From Salvator merianae (taxonomy: Eukaryota > Chordata > Lepidosauria > Squamata > Teiidae): a stretch of DNA of 64,000 nt. The stretch spans positions 142,476,048-142,540,047 of the forward strand of contig QVOM02000034.1 in assembly GCA_003586115.2 (NCBI GenBank), written 5' to 3'. The notes under the pieces were generated by a model that was not told the origin of the DNA, made no database searches, and saw only the letters and a list, made by a program, of their open reading frames with translations. This document shows, one piece after another, positions 11,772 through 24,339 of the stretch. How positions within the stretch are numbered: position 1 is the first letter of the stretch; the number at the start of each line of letters is the position of its first letter. The position numbers and the translations under genes are program-made.

Positions 11772-12495
11772 GGGCCTATTCGCACTTGACAGTAGCAAGC
11801 ATCTAGCATGCTTGCAATCCAAGGGGGTCTGCACTGCAGGACAGCTGAAGTGACCGGGAGCAGGCTTCATCTGCTCCTGATCGCTTCTACTGCTGGTGCA
11901 GTAAATTGTAGTCTGGAACCTTAATTGGAGCTCATAGTGAGCTTCAGGTAAGGTTCCATTTGGACTTACCTGTGGTGCAGTGGCCATCTTCGGTGGATTG
12001 TGCCCATCGCACCTGCATGATTGGGCAGTTGTGCTTAACTGGGCCCACACAATGCCCCAATTGGGCTTGTGATGCCAGATCAGGCTGCACAATGCCCAAT
12101 CTGGCCTTGTGAGGCCTAATTGGATATGCGTCCAATTGTTGCCATGGCAGCAGCCAGCAAACGGCCAGCCGCTGTCGTGGCAACAATTGGGTACACACTG
12201 GATCAGACCTCACAAGTCCCAATTGGGCATCACGTGGCCCAATCTGGCATCGCAGGCTTGATCGGGGCATCACTGAGTGATCATGCATGTACATGCATGG
12301 GTGCGGCACTGCTGCTGGTTGCCATGGCAGCATCTGGCAGCTTGCTGGCCACTGTCCTGGCAAGGATCAGGCATGGCTACTGGCTTTCACACTGCAAACA
12401 CCAGTAGCACCTTTAGTACCCGTTTTTGGACATTCAGCGTGGACAGTGTCCATGCTGCATGGTTAAGTAGAAAAACATTAAGTGCAAAAACAGCC
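11772..12495 (+). mobile_element. Family B MITE, copy 1 (hairpin chain)
   Basis: Terminal inverted repeats: GGGCCTATTCGCACTTGA at the left, and GGCTGTTTTTGCACTTAA as the complement of the right end. Inside are several hairpins: GCAAGCAT/ATGCTTGC near 11796-11816 and TGGAACCTTA (11914-11923) with TAAGGTTCCA (11949-11958). The middle repeats CCAATTGGG-like and TTGCCATGGCA words. A second copy lies at 57118-57576. No transposase frame, so a non-autonomous DNA element. Three-base target duplication is unclear in this copy. Confidence 0.65.
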
Positions 12496-12658
12496 ACTGA
12501 TAACGTAAGTGAATACAGCACTGCCAACTGATATTGTGGATCTCTCCCTTCTCTATCTTCTTTGTAGTGCCTGTCACATTCCAAATCTACTTCAGAATGT
12601 CCGCACCCATTTGGAGCAGATGTGGAAGGACTGTAGGGGGACAGGAGAAGAAGTACAG

Positions 12659-12789
12659 TCGTTTCTGTACTGAGCGTTATTCTGAATTATATACCAGAAT
12701 AGGAACCTGCCATAGTCTACACCAGCATGTGGATGGCAGGTCCCTATTCCAGGATATAATCCAGAATAAGACTCAGTGAGGAAAGGGCC
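12659..12789. mobile_element. Small foldback MITE (about 130 bp)
   Basis: The two halves are inverted copies. The left arm (12659-12712) contains TTATTCTGAATTATATACC and GAATAGGAACCTGCCAT; the complement of the right arm (12733-12789) reads TTATTCTGGATTATATCC and GAATAGGGACCTGCCAT. About 20 bases separate the arms. The outer part, CTGTACTGAG against CCTCACTGAG, is less well kept. The right end is GGAAAGGGCC, like other MITEs here. Confidence 0.65.
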
Positions 12790-12951
12790 TCAATCTCATA
12801 AACCAACATCTTTGGCAAAAAACAATAGCTGCTAAATCTACATACTTGAAACAGTTTAAAGATATCTAATTAATTTTCTTCCCTTAATGTATACTTCCTA
12901 ATGTGTTTATCCATATATTCAGATCACATTAGTAAGCATTAATACACATGG

Positions 12952-13406
12952 AACCTTTCTGCGCTTGCTGGTGTTCCTTACCAGCAAGCACCCTAAAGAC
13001 TTCCTTTCTGTGCATTACTGTGGAATAGGAGAGGCCCCACCCATTGTTGGTACACTCCATCCACACTATGTGGGGGGAGGCTGATCTGGATTACTGGTAG
13101 TCTTTGACATTGAGGACTACCAGCGTTTTGAATATGGAGGAATGCAGAAGGCATGCCTCTATGCTCTGGACTACCGGGGAACCCATTTCAGTAGTGCCTC
13201 AAAGCTCTTTGCCAAAATGGGTTCCCTGCGGGCTCTGAGGCTAGGAACTTCCAAGCGAGCTTCAGAGCTGATGCAGGGACTGGTCTGGATTAGTGCCATC
13301 ATGCAGTCGGTACTGTTCCATACCACAGTTTACCATGGTGCAAACCAGCAGATCTTGCTGGTTCAAATCCATTGGTTCAGATCACAGCAAGGAAGCCAGA
13401 AAGGCT
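12952..13406 (+). mobile_element. Family A MITE, copy at 13.0 kb
   Basis: Ends match as inverted repeats: AACCTTTCTGCGCTTGC at the left and AAGCCTTTCTGGCTTCC as the complement of the right. Just inside the left end is a perfect hairpin, GCTTGCTGGT (12963-12972) with ACCAGCAAGC (12980-12989). The internal blocks are diagnostic for the family: GGTACACTCCATCCACAC, GATCTGGATTACTGGTAG, GGGAACCCATTTCAGTAG and GCTCTGAGGCTAGGAAC. Open frames inside are incidental. Confidence 0.65.
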
Positions 13407-13758
13407 TATAGTTTATTACAATCAAAATTGGTTCTAAACTTACCACATCACCCAACGCTGGCCGTATGCACATAAACTGATGGGTCAAAGTATGCTTTAC
13501 TGAAGATAGATAATCAGGGAAAGCTTTTCATGCACAGCATATAGATTAGGGACATTGGGTAGGATAGGAGCACTGCTTCTATCTGCCCAAATTAGTTATT
13601 GGAATGATGCTTAGTTAGGAATTGCTAGGTTGGACAGAACTCAGGCTTTGAACTGCGTTACAGTCTTTGACCCACAGTTTTGATCCATCTGCTGTAGTTG
13701 TAGCATCTTTCCCTACATTGCCTCCTCTTAAGTGATCTGGCCGCTTGAGTCTGGAGGA

Positions 13759-13787
13759 AAACAAACAAACAAACAAACAAACAAACA
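13759..13787. repeat. (AAAC)n microsatellite
   Basis: Seven to eight near-perfect CAAA units in a row. Confidence 0.85.
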
Positions 13788-13893
13788 TTTTTTTTCCCTG
13801 AAAACTGGTTTTAGCCTAATAAAAAGACCTTTGGCCACATCTGCACTTAACCCTGATAAGGATTGAGGTGGGAGCTGCCTTAGGTGCAGCCTG

Positions 13894-13910
13894 ACCATCA
13901 TGGCAGACCG
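13894..13910 (+). repeat. Target-site duplication, left copy
   Basis: Perfect 17-base direct repeat of 15513-15529, bounding the L1-type insertion. Confidence 0.9.
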
Positions 13911-15512
13911 ACTTCCGGGGAAGATGGCCGAATGTAGTTGCTGAGAGGATTTTTCCTCTGAGCAAACCGCAATGTGAGGAGACAGAGGGGGGAGTTCAAT
14001 CTCCCTGAGTGACAGGGAGGCAGAGGGATTCCTCATTGGAGCTCCACCAAGTCTCCCCCCAGCGGGGGCTGTGAGAGAGCCATGGCTATCTGCGTAAGGA
14101 GGAGACGAAGGAGCTGGGGGAATTTTGTCAACATTCCCGAGTCACGTTGTGTGTCGTCTTCAAGACTTTCGTCTGCAGGACCGTAAATTCGGCCAATCCC
14201 CTTTTTAATTAATGAAGGTTTTAAAACTAAGATAAGCATTAAGAAGAGCAAAATAAAGAAAAAAGAAAAAAAAAAACCTCTACAATTGCAGTTTGGACAA
14301 TGTATGCTGAAAGTTTAAACATCGTAATTCAGCAAGATGCTAAAGTATTTGCAAAGGCTGTGAAGGTTTTTTTAGATAAATCATTTAAAGTTCTGTTCCT
14401 CGGACACGCCGGGGTTTTCAGTGCCTTATCAAAATACATTTGGCCTGTACTTATCAGCAAAGTAAATAAACAGAATGCACGGATATGGGAGTTCGGTTTA
14501 ATTAAGACAAAAGAAGAAAATAAAAGAAAAAAGTGCCTTCATTAATTAGAGGGCTTCTTCAGAGAACCAAGTTTTTAAGACAGATAAAGAGAAGAAAACA
14601 TACAATTAGAAAGAAATGAACAGTGTGGCTTCCAGCCAGATTTACTTCTTAAAAAAATGGATGCTATTTTTCAAGAAATGCAGAGTTCTTTTGAGACTCA
14701 GAGGCTGACTTTTGAGAGATTAAGACAGGACATTAAAACTGAAATAGGTGCTTTACGCACTGAACTTCATGAAACAAAGGATAAGGCTTTGAAATTGGAC
14801 GATTTCAAGGCAGAAATTCCTCAGACAAAATTTATGACTCAAGAAATACAGACTACGAGACAAGACGAGTTGTCTGTACCACTGATAACAGCTCAAGGTT
14901 ATATTTTTTCATTGAAGGAAGCCTTGGAAAAAAAAAATTTTCAGGAGAGGAAGAAACACATGAGGCACATAATAACAGAAACAATCCATATTTGGAGGCA
15001 GCAAAGAGTTACTGTGAATAAACAATATTTCTGGTGTAAACAAAGAAAGGATTGGAGGAGGAGACGAAAGAAGAAAATAACAACTGAAGGAGTCAGAAGG
15101 GGGAATTTAAAAGTGGCGGAGTAGAAGAATGGGCAGAAGCCAAATTATAGAAGACTGATATGAGAAGAAGATTTTGAGAGATTGGACAAATATAATAAGT
15201 TACAGAAAAATAAGGCAGTGGATAGACTTGGGTGAAAACTGGAAACCCTCTATTGAACTTTTGCAAGATTTGGAAAGTGGACTTGGAAAGTGGATTGGGT
15301 TTGCTGGAGGAAAAGAATGAAGAGAAAAGAAGAATGTTGGTGGAAGAAAAGAGCTGGGTGGTTGGGGGGTAAGAAATATAGAAGAAATCTGGGAATTAGT
15401 TAAAATGTTAGTTAAAAATGTTAGTTGACAAATCATGAATTATTTAGTGTAATTTTATATATCCTTAAAAAAATAAATAATAATAATAAAATAAAATTAA
15501 AAATAAAATAAA
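13911..15512 (+). mobile_element. L1-type retrotransposon insertion, 1.6 kb, with 17-bp target-site duplication
   Basis: The 17 bases ACCATCATGGCAGACCG occur at 13894-13910 and again at 15513-15529, directly flanking the element. It begins ACTTCCGGGGAAGATGGCCG, the kind of start seen in L1 5' UTRs, with a possible YY1 site AAGATGGC. A 155-codon frame at 14657-15124 starts MDAIFQEMQSSFETQ and looks like an L1 ORF1 coiled coil (heptad-like QDIKTEIGALRTELHETK). No ORF2 or reverse transcriptase is present. It ends in an A-rich tail of AAATAA units (15465-15512). Both ends are present but most of an L1 is missing, so it is an internally deleted or non-autonomous L1 derivative moved in trans. Confidence 0.8.
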
Positions 15513-15529
15513 ACCATCATGGCAGACCG
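15513..15529 (+). repeat. Target-site duplication, right copy
   Basis: Perfect 17-base direct repeat of 13894-13910, directly after the A-rich tail. Confidence 0.9.
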
Positions 15530-15799
15530 TTTCCACAACTGACAGCCAGGTTGCTCTTGGATGTGCTGGCACCTGCGTATGGGGGGCACTGTTCTCAGTC
15601 TCCTCACAAGTCGACCACACTGAAATGCTGTGAGCAGACCTAAGTGGGTAGGGCATCTTTGGAGTTGAAGACTTCCACCCTATGACTAAGATGCCCTACA
15701 CCTTCTCCTAGGCAAGCAGCAAGGGAAATTAGCTGTTCCAGGGAGAGGGGAAGGACACCTCAGGGGTGCACTGAAAATGCATCCTCCATTTAGGTTCAA

Positions 15800-15960
15800 A
15801 ACACTTTGAAAGAAGCTGTACTGCAATTTATAGTAAGAATTTCTGTTTTAATTCTAAACTACTTTTAATTCTGTTTTAATAAGTTTCAGTAGTTGTAATT
15901 GGCTCTGAAATCTTAAAGGATAGAACGGGACATAAATGTAAATAATAAAACAGATGATTT
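15800..15960 (+). mobile_element. LINE 3' tail (L2-like)
   Basis: Ends in GGACATAAATGTAAATAATAA after a T-rich part, the usual shape of L2-type 3' UTR ends in reptiles. Strongly decayed. Confidence 0.4.
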
Positions 15961-16907
15961 CATTCAGATTTTGAGAGAAGATTACTTTGAGATCCAAATC
16001 AGGACCTCATTTTAAAGAGTCTTCAGTTTGTATTTACTTTTTGTACTTAATTGACAGAATTCAATTAAATATGCTGCTATATGTGGTAATGCAAGAGAAA
16101 GTCTTAAAGATAGGACAAACAAGTTAGTGTGCCCAGTTCATCGGGGCATTGGGGGAGACAAGTAAACTGGAGGTAATCCTCTCTTTGTGTAAGCACAGAG
16201 AAGATAATGGCAGTGGCAGCATTTCACAGAGAGGTGAATTCCCTGCACCTTTTGCAGGGGGCTTAACTATTCTGAGGTGACTTCAGGTAGCATAGAGAAC
16301 CTGGGCTGTAAAGTAAGGCACACGACTATCCCAGGCCTCTCTGAGCAGTCCATAAGAAGAACTGCAGTTTAGGGCATGGCACCCCTACAGTTCAATTCAG
16401 TGTACATTACAGTTTGGATCTTCCACATCCTGGTACTGTTCTCTGAAGCGGAGTGTGGGAAGTGGAGGCAAAGAACTGAACTTGAGCTCTGCCGTATACA
16501 CTATACCCCAAGTGTATATGAACAGCAGGGCCCTGATCTTTTATGTCTGAGATCTGTTATAAATCCATAAGAATATAAACCAAATGTATATTCACACATC
16601 CCCTCTGTCTCCTTTTTAACTTCATACTTTATTTCATGCTTACTTCTGTGCAGCAAGTCTTTAATAAAAGGCATCTTCTATAGCATTGGAGCTCAGTGAT
16701 AAGACTGTAAGGTCCAGGAAACGAAGCTCAGGAATAAATGAAAACCATCTGCACGGTTCCATCTGCACATATTAGTTACTGGATCCCTTCCCTCCTACAA
16801 CTGATTTGAGCAGAGAAGAGTGATGCTGTCAAGGACTCCACATGTTTACAGCCTGCAGTTCCAGCCTCATATCACAACAATGTGTCTCCATATATTTATT
16901 TATCTAT

Positions 16908-17383
16908 GGGCCTGTTCACTCTGACCTGCTAGTGAGTTTCCAGACGCTCACTGGACAGGCCCGTCACATGCCACCGCCGTGTCTCGGAGCGCCTCTAGCT
17001 GTTCCCGAACTCTGCTAGCTGTGGACAACTAAAACATTGTCTGCAGCTTAACCAGAAGTGGCTGGATGGCTCCCAGTCAGCAGCATTCACACTCTTTTCC
17101 ACATGTGAATGCTGCAGGTGGGATGGCAGGGTAGCTGCGGCATTGTAATTGGCACTACGTCCCAATTGCCATGGCAACAGCCACATGTTGCTGCGGCTGC
17201 TGTTATGGCAATCAGGCCTGTCCTGGAGATGGGCCATTCACACTTTGAGTGCTGGTGGTCTGCTAAGGGGCTGTTCCAGCCCTCAAAGTGTGAATGACCA
17301 CCTCCATGCAAGATCCTTTCTGGCCTGGTATGGTATGACTATCCTTTGCATAGTATACCAGACCATAAGGTGTGAACAGGACC
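16908..17383 (+). mobile_element. TIR MITE of 476 bp with TAT target duplication and internal hairpins
   Basis: Ends are GGGCCTGTTCACTCTGACC and, complemented from the right, GGTCCTGTTCACACCTTAT. TAT flanks both sides (16905-16907 and 17384-17386). Inside lie two perfect hairpins: GCAGCATTCACA (17080-17091) with TGTGAATGCTGC (17104-17115), and CATTCACACTTTGAG (17235-17249) with CTCAAAGTGTGAATG (17282-17296). A less perfect one forms around TTGCCATGGCAACAGCC near 17166. No transposase. TIR and 3-bp duplication suit a PIF/Harbinger-type element; a hAT origin would need 8 bp. Confidence 0.75.
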
Positions 17384-17689
17384 TATGATTTTGTCCCACT
17401 CTGTACCCTGAAGACTTCAGGCAAATGATAAATAATAAAAACACGTAAAAGCAAATAAGAGAGTAAAACTAATTTTAAATTTTCAAATAAAAATACAGTG
17501 CCGTGTTCAGAATCTCTGTGTTCTTCTTCATTCATATTCAAAATCTGGGAGCATTTTTAAAGCATAGAAAGATTGGTTTGATAGGTTCTTGCCAATTACT
17601 ACAGTAGTGTCCCTAGCTAGTTCTACCGCTAACTTAATTTATTTTTTTTATTTTAAGCGTTTGACTCTGCATGAGCAATAGGTTTAAAC

Positions 17690-17870
17690 CAAATGTTTAA
17701 GACTATAATATTTACCCCATCTAGTTTTAATTCCACTTTAATATTTGACTTTTAAAATCTGTTTTTAACCATGTTTCTAGATTTATATTGTAAACTGCTT
17801 CAGAATCCTTTAGATGATAAAACGGTATATAAATGTTTTATACATACATAAATACATACTGTAAATATAT
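17690..17870 (+). mobile_element. L2-like LINE 3' tail
   Basis: Contains TTGTAAACTGCTTCAGAATC, then GGTATATAAATGTTTTATAC and an ATACATAAATAC end. The order 'TGTAAACTGC...GAGATCC...GGTATATAAA' is the common 3' end of reptile L2-type elements. Confidence 0.6.
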
Positions 17871-18784
17871 GCTCTAGCAGCACAGGACTGATAAAGTCAG
17901 CAATGCCTGGTGAACTGAGAATGTTGCTATAGGGAGTTGGAGTTTTGTTCCAGAGCAACCAGCTCAATATTGGGCTAGGAGCAATCTAAAGATATCAGAA
18001 ACATTGCAGCAGTTTGCACATCACCACATTGCCATACACTTTTTGCCAACTTTCATGTAGTAAACTGGTGATAGAAGTGCCTAAATGACTTTGCTGGTCA
18101 AATCAGTTCTCAGATTAGTTCTGCTCCAGGAACAAGTTTGACCACAGGAGATTAAACCTCATCTCCTTCATACCACCACAGAAGCTGATACTTGTCTTGC
18201 CAAATGGCTCATTTGTCTTCTATTACCTCACCATTCCCAAGTATTCATTTTTTAGTAGATTCAGATTGGTCAGTGCTGCATGACAGCAATCTTTCAAAAC
18301 CTCATCAACTTCAAAAGACTTAGAAGTAAATTCAGCAGAATATGCATCTATGGATTATACCTTAAAGCTATGTCTCCACTTATTCCGCTAGAAGAAGATG
18401 TTCTCCAAAGCTGCAAGGCTGATGCAGCGTGACCTTTCTACTGCCACCAGCCAGGCCACACTGACAGGAGTTGATGTGTATGCATGGAGACTGAGGTTTA
18501 TGGCCTTCTCACAAGCATTTCCACAAAATATTGTGAGTGAATTAAGGGGTCAGGGGTGGGAGTTTCTGTCCTCAGAACTGAAACTCTTGTCCTGACCCTA
18601 TGTTTTCCTCATACCCCTCCCTCAACAATGACAATTTCCAAGTTCATCAATGCAAGAACTAATGAAAATGATCCTTCTAGGATGAGGAAAATATGTCTTT
18701 GCCATGCAATAGAGGAATAATCTAAATCTCAACTGGACACATGGTGGTGTAAGCATTGTATTTGTCTTTATCATAACTGTCTTA

Positions 18785-19301
18785 GGCCCATTCTGCACTT
18801 TCCTTTGGTCTGTATTAGGATCTCTCATGGTCCTCCGCACATTATTGCAGATTTGTGAGATCCTGCGCACTTCTAGCATGCTACATCTGCATAGGATGGA
18901 GCGTAATCCAGATCAAGAGGCCCTTGATCTGGATAACTGGTAGACCTCAAAATTGAGATCAATATTCATGTGGCAATTCATGTGGCCTGGTCTGGAACAT
19001 GAAAGTGTTCAGAAAGCACACCTCTGTGTTCCTGACTACTGAGGGACCCATTTCAGTGGTACACCAGAGTGCCCCATTTAAATGCGTCCTCTAGGGGCTC
19101 CAGGACTAGGATCTCTTGGAGGCCATCCCCGAAACTCATATGAATTTCAGGGCATGGCGGGGGGGGGGGGCTGGTCTGAACCAGCACCATTGTGCGGATG
19201 GCACTGTTCCAGGCCAGGCTGCGCCTTGTTCCAGGCCAGCAGGTCTCACTAGTTCAGACCCACTGGCCCTGAACAAGGCATGGTAAGTGCAGAAATGCTC
19301 T
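18785..19301 (+). mobile_element. Family A MITE, copy at 18.8 kb
   Basis: Starts GGCCCATTCTGCACTTT after TTA and ends GTAAGTGCAGAAATGCTC, its inverted repeat. Internal blocks match the other copies: GATCAAGAGGCCCTTGATCT (itself a near-palindrome), GGGACCCATTTCAGTGG, GGGGCTCCAGGACTAGGA, CCACTGGCCCTGAACAAGGC. A 12-base G run sits at 19159-19170. Confidence 0.7.
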
Positions 19302-20939
19302 TTGTGTCTTCACCTATGTATTATTTCTAGGACTGTAGACAGGAATAATCTAGAGGCAATTAAATAAGTGTATTCAATATGACCTATATTATGCAGAGAA
19401 AATACACGACAGAATATCTCTGTTAATAAACAAGCCATTTGGACTATCCATAAGGACAAACTGGGCAGTGTCCCCTCCCCGTAGCACACTCAGTAGCTCT
19501 GAACTTGAATCTTCTTTCCCTTTCTCCTTAATGTTTGAGCTGTACAATTGCAATGAGGTTAATTTTCAAATGAATTTGCATAGAATAGCAGCTTTATTGA
19601 ATCTCATCTACTATTAGTTGATCCTGGTATCCCTTTCTTTTAGCTTTTTTTTTTTTTTTGTACTCTGCCTCATCAACCATACTGGGCACTATCCACTGCT
19701 GACAGCAAAACTGTTCATGATTTATTTAACTAATGATTGTGAAAGGTCTGATGGCCAGCTAATTGTCTTGCAGTTTCTTTGACTGCATTCCAGTCAGTAC
19801 AGACAACCTAGTATAAGGATGATGAAAATCTGAAGATCAGCAAAGCTGAGGGTGGCACGAAGGACCACTGGCACTGATTTACATAGACAATTGTCACCAG
19901 CCATGGTGAAGACCTTTTTCACTCCAAGTCCCCCTGTTTCCTTCTCTTTCTGCGCTGGGCATGCTGTCACTTCCTATAGCTTCCCCCTGCCTGCCCAATT
20001 CCTTCCCTTTTATTCTGCAGCTATTCCAGTTTGCTCAGCTTCTTTTCGTTGGGGTTTTGTCATGCATTGCCTCCTTCTGTCATCACAAAAGCCCCAATGG
20101 GAAGGATAGCTTGTTAGCGGCCCTGGTGTTGCGCCGATCAATTGGATTGTAATGAAAATCCTAGGAGACGAAGGAGACAGAAGGTGACAATATGAAGATA
20201 CCTTCTAATGGAAGAGTTCATCAGAGTATAACAATTTCATCCTAGCGCTGACAGTAAATTCACAGAAGGTAGCTTCTTAAGAATCACTGCACACCTTTCC
20301 AGATATTGCCTTCTCAAACTTTTTGTGAGAGAAAGGCAACAAGCACAAATATTATCAGCAAGCCCACTCCTTATTTTCCTGAGCTATGGGCAGCAATTTT
20401 AATCAAATGAAACTCTTTGGCGAGCATAATTTATCGTCTTTTTTTTTTTGCTAGCGTTATCTCATTTGAAAAACAGCTGAAAAACTAAAAAAGCAGTGTC
20501 TTCTGTGAAAATATTTTTGAGCCCTTATGTGCTCAGAAATGCTGCTTTCTGGCATAATTATATACTATTACTACATTTCCAGTGTGCAAAGTGCTTTGTG
20601 ATTCATAATCTTCTTAATTGGCACATTACCATGCTGTTTAAATCAGCAAGCTGAGAAGTGAGCGTGATAGATGGTGGCTGCGTGGTTTAAGAGGGATTTT
20701 TGAACTCTGCCTGACTAAATTGTGTGCACTATATTCATTAGACCATTTTAATCAGGCATTTACAGAGTGCTTGCACAGCATACCCCACTGTCCATGGATT
20801 TTGGTCTCATACAAGGTTGACAGGCCCTCTGTTTTAAAGCTTCCAGGCAAGCAAGAAAATTAAGTGGAGAAACTGAGCTCTTAGAAGGAAATTTTCAGTT
20901 TGGCAAATGATGCAGCTGGATGCAAGAGTTCCATACCAT

Positions 20940-21006
20940 GGACATGGGTTCCAGACCAAAAGCAAGGGATCCAGATCAAGAGCAAGGGTTCCAGACCAAG
21001 GGGCAA
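20940..21006 (+). repeat. Minisatellite-like tandem repeat, about 21-bp unit, three copies
   Basis: Three successive units of the form GGTTCCAGACCAAAAGCAAG occur, with changes (GGATCCAGATCAAGAGCAA, GGTTCCAGACCAAGGGGCAA). Confidence 0.6.
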
Positions 21007-23406
21007 GTAGTGTGGAGTGATCACAACTTGTTGCACACCACTCTCTTCCCACCCCATAGCACAAACTTGATGAGTGTAGAGTAATTGCATCTATCCACAA
21101 ACTGCTTCAATATGTCATGTAGAGATTGCACATAGGGCGCAATCTGAATATGTGTATGTATATGTATATGTGTGTCATATACAATTCTGTAACTTCGTAA
21201 AATCCTCATACATATAACAGTTATATCTATTACATAATTTTAATTTCTAGTCTCTTTTGTGAGTTTCCTCCAGTTTCTTGATGTTCTGCTTCTATATCAT
21301 TACATTTTTGTCCTCCTCTTTGTCTGGTTTCCTTCTAATCCTCAAAACCTGTAACAAGTAATCCACTTCCTGCAGATAACCAATAAAGGCTTGCCAGTTC
21401 TTATTAAAAGCTGTCACTGTCATGTCTATTAGTGAATTTGCCCGTTTTTGCTAAACCCATCATTTTTGCTGTGCAGTCCTCTAATATTGGTATACATGGT
21501 AGTTTCCACACTTGTGCATATATAAGGCCTGCGGCTGTAATCATATACTGCAAGAACACATAATGTTTTTTCTAAATTCTTATCTCTTATTCTCAGTAGA
21601 AAAAAATCTGGCTTCCACAGAATCTCCATTTTTATTGCCTTCTAAAATACTTTATGTACTTCTATCTAATATTTTTTGCCTTCAGACTTGTCTACCACTT
21701 ATAACAATACATTCCTCTTTTCTCCACATTTTCAACACTTATTAAAAACATCTTCATACATTTTGGCTAATTTCTATGGGGTCTTATAGTACATATATAT
21801 CATTTTATAAAAAAATTCTTTCAAATCATAACACAATGTAAATTTTAAGTCTTTGGTCCACATCTTCTAGGGCCTAATCTGAATTCTGAAGCTTTTGTGC
21901 ACATACAAACCAGATGCTATTTCGAATCACTGGTTTGGCTGTATGAAGAGGGGCATATTAACAAAGATTGACCACCTTCAAGGCAGAATGGTGCAAGTAG
22001 GTCCATAGATCCTGGACAAGCAGTAATACTGAAACAAAAGGCTGACCATCCAGAAGCCTTATTGATTCTGAGCAGGCAATCAGCTGCTGCTAATGCTGCA
22101 TCCACAAGGATGCCCTAGAGTGTGCCCCTAAGCAACCCAGAAGCAGAGCTTCCAAACATCTTGGATGCCTGTGGGGTGATGGAATCACGCACACTGACCC
22201 AACTGGCTATTGGGGCATCTCTGGGAGCCTGTAATGTGAATGAACAACCTTTAGGGTGGTACATGCCAGCTAAGTAAACTTCTGTTCCCCAGGTTGTGAC
22301 ATGGGGAAGGCAACTTACTAATTTAATTTCTAGCCGGGTGGCTTTTTCACTAGGCCAAACATGGCCAACTTCCAGACATTTGTGGACCATTGCAAATATG
22401 TCCTGGGTAAAAACCTCACTACAACATGTTTTCCGGAGTAGGAACTGCCATGAGGCATATGGCATTTATTCACCATATATTCCATGCCTGCAACAGCTTA
22501 CGTGAGACTCTTGTGTCTCTCCAGCTCCAAACTATATCCTGCTCCCATGGGGATTCAGCATAAGAGCCCCAAGCCATTGACAATCGCATCTAATGATGTG
22601 ATTATTTGCCGATTTTGCCCAAGGGTGCTTGATTTAACTCTTTGCTCAGAAATCAGATATCAGACTACTCCTGACCAATCCAGATTAACAGTCCAAATCA
22701 GAATCTTGTATTGAACCAGATATGTAATTTCACCAAACTGATTTGTTTTTGTTTGTTTATTTGTTTCTGCTAACAGGTCAGTAAGGTCGCTGCTTGCCAC
22801 AAATTGCATTTATAGCAGAAGATAGATATGTGTACTCTATATATAAGTAAGCAAGGAAGATATAAACAGTTGAACATATTGGCATAATGAATGGAATTAA
22901 TTCTTGGCTGACTTGTTTACCTAAATATTAACCCTAATTAACAAGTTGTTTTATTGTTGAAAACAAAATCCTCTTTGGTTCTTTTTTTTCCCTTAACCCT
23001 AATTGCTGGACTTTTTTTTCCCCATGGAAGCAAAATATCACAGTTTGGCCTTTGTTAAGTCACTGCAGTGGCTGGCATTGTTCATTTGTATTTAAGCACA
23101 GCTGCATAGGAAAGAGAAGGCAGGCTGGTGCTTAGAAACAAGATGTCTGTCTAATTCATGTTCAGAAATACTGTGCCACTAGAACTGAAGCAACAAAAAT
23201 GCAGCTGTTCTTATTGTACCTTCTTCAGAACAAATCTTCATTGCTTTCTTCTTTACAGTCTGGAATGTGCAGCAAAAAGGAGGATATAAAAACTACACTT
23301 TAAGACTATAAATTCGAATTGTCAGTGCAAGGCGGCTGTGGGCATAAAACAGTGCCAGAGAAGGCAGAGAAAGGGGGGAAGAAAGATGGATGCTGATGTA
23401 GACTAA

Positions 23407-23788
23407 GGCCATTTCTGCACGTAGCTTGAGGCTGGAATAAGAGTACCTGTAGCCAGCTTCTGGGCTTCATCAGTCCTCATCTAAGTGTGGACCTATGAGA
23501 CCATGCCCCCCCGCTGGTACACTCCATTTGCATTAGACGGAGCATAATCTGGATTGAGTAGGCAGTGTTTGAGATTACCGGCAGTCCCATTTAAATGGGT
23601 CTACCAGTGAACTGGCAGGTTATGGTCCAGAACATGGAAGCATATAGAAAGCGTACCTTCTGTGTTCGGGACTGGTAGGGGGCATTTCAGTAATCCATCA
23701 ACTTTGCCATTGAAATGGGTCTGCCAGAGGCTCTGAGGCTAGGAACCCTTAGAATGCTTGGAGCCTAATCCTGAAACTAGTAGGAGCT
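23407..23788 (+). mobile_element. Family A MITE, copy at 23.4 kb (3' end missing)
   Basis: Left end GGCCATTTCTGCACGTAG directly after TAA. Internal family blocks are present: GGTACACTCCATTTGCAT, AATCTGGATTGAG, CTCTGAGGCTAGGAACCC. The right third is lost where a LINE 3' tail begins at about 23789, so that LINE either inserted here or the two were joined by deletion. Confidence 0.6.
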
Positions 23789-24110
23789 TTATTGATTTAT
23801 TTTAATTACTTACTTACTATAGTTCTACAGCAACCCAATAACCAAAGTTCTCTGGTTGGCTTACAAACACACATAACGTTATTTTAAAATAATTTAATAG
23901 ATAAACAAGACACAAAACAAACAGATGACACATACAATCAGCGTTGAGAGGCTAAAGGCTTCTTACTGGAAAGGTTAGATGCCTCTTTATGTAAAGAAAG
24001 GAAATTTCAGATCATAGCAGGAAATTTCTAACCTCACCCAGTAGGCAACCTTTAGCCCCTCAAGAGAGTAGTTTGGTCTTAACTCGGCAAAGAGTGCACC
24101 TTAGTATGCA
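23789..24110 (-). mobile_element. L2-like LINE 3' end
   Basis: On the minus strand the stretch ends in AATAAATCAAT at 23790 and contains the complement of CTCTGGTTGGCTTACAAACA, matching the region before an L2-type tail. The coding part is absent. Confidence 0.5.
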
Positions 24111-24339
24111 GCATGAAATGAATCAATTGGCCTTAACAGAGATTGTGTGCTACCACAATTTGGCTTCCCCAGCTATTTTAGGGGCTCCACTCTGTATTTT
24201 CTCTCAGATTTTACTCCCTTATCTATTCCCAAGCCACCCATAAAGCAAGGAAGCTATTTTACTCATAGCTGGGAAGACCTAGAGATCTTTCAGAGCACTG
24301 TTGGGATTCAAAACAAGGGACTCCTAGCAGCTTCCTGTG

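Noticed and set aside
14657..15124. 155-codon coiled-coil frame as a cellular gene
   Set aside because: It lies wholly within an insertion bounded by a 17-bp target duplication and an A-rich tail; read as L1 ORF1-like.
21869..22735. Possible large TIR element starting CTAGGGCCTAATCTGAATTC
   Set aside because: I could not find a matching inverted end or a second copy in the window.
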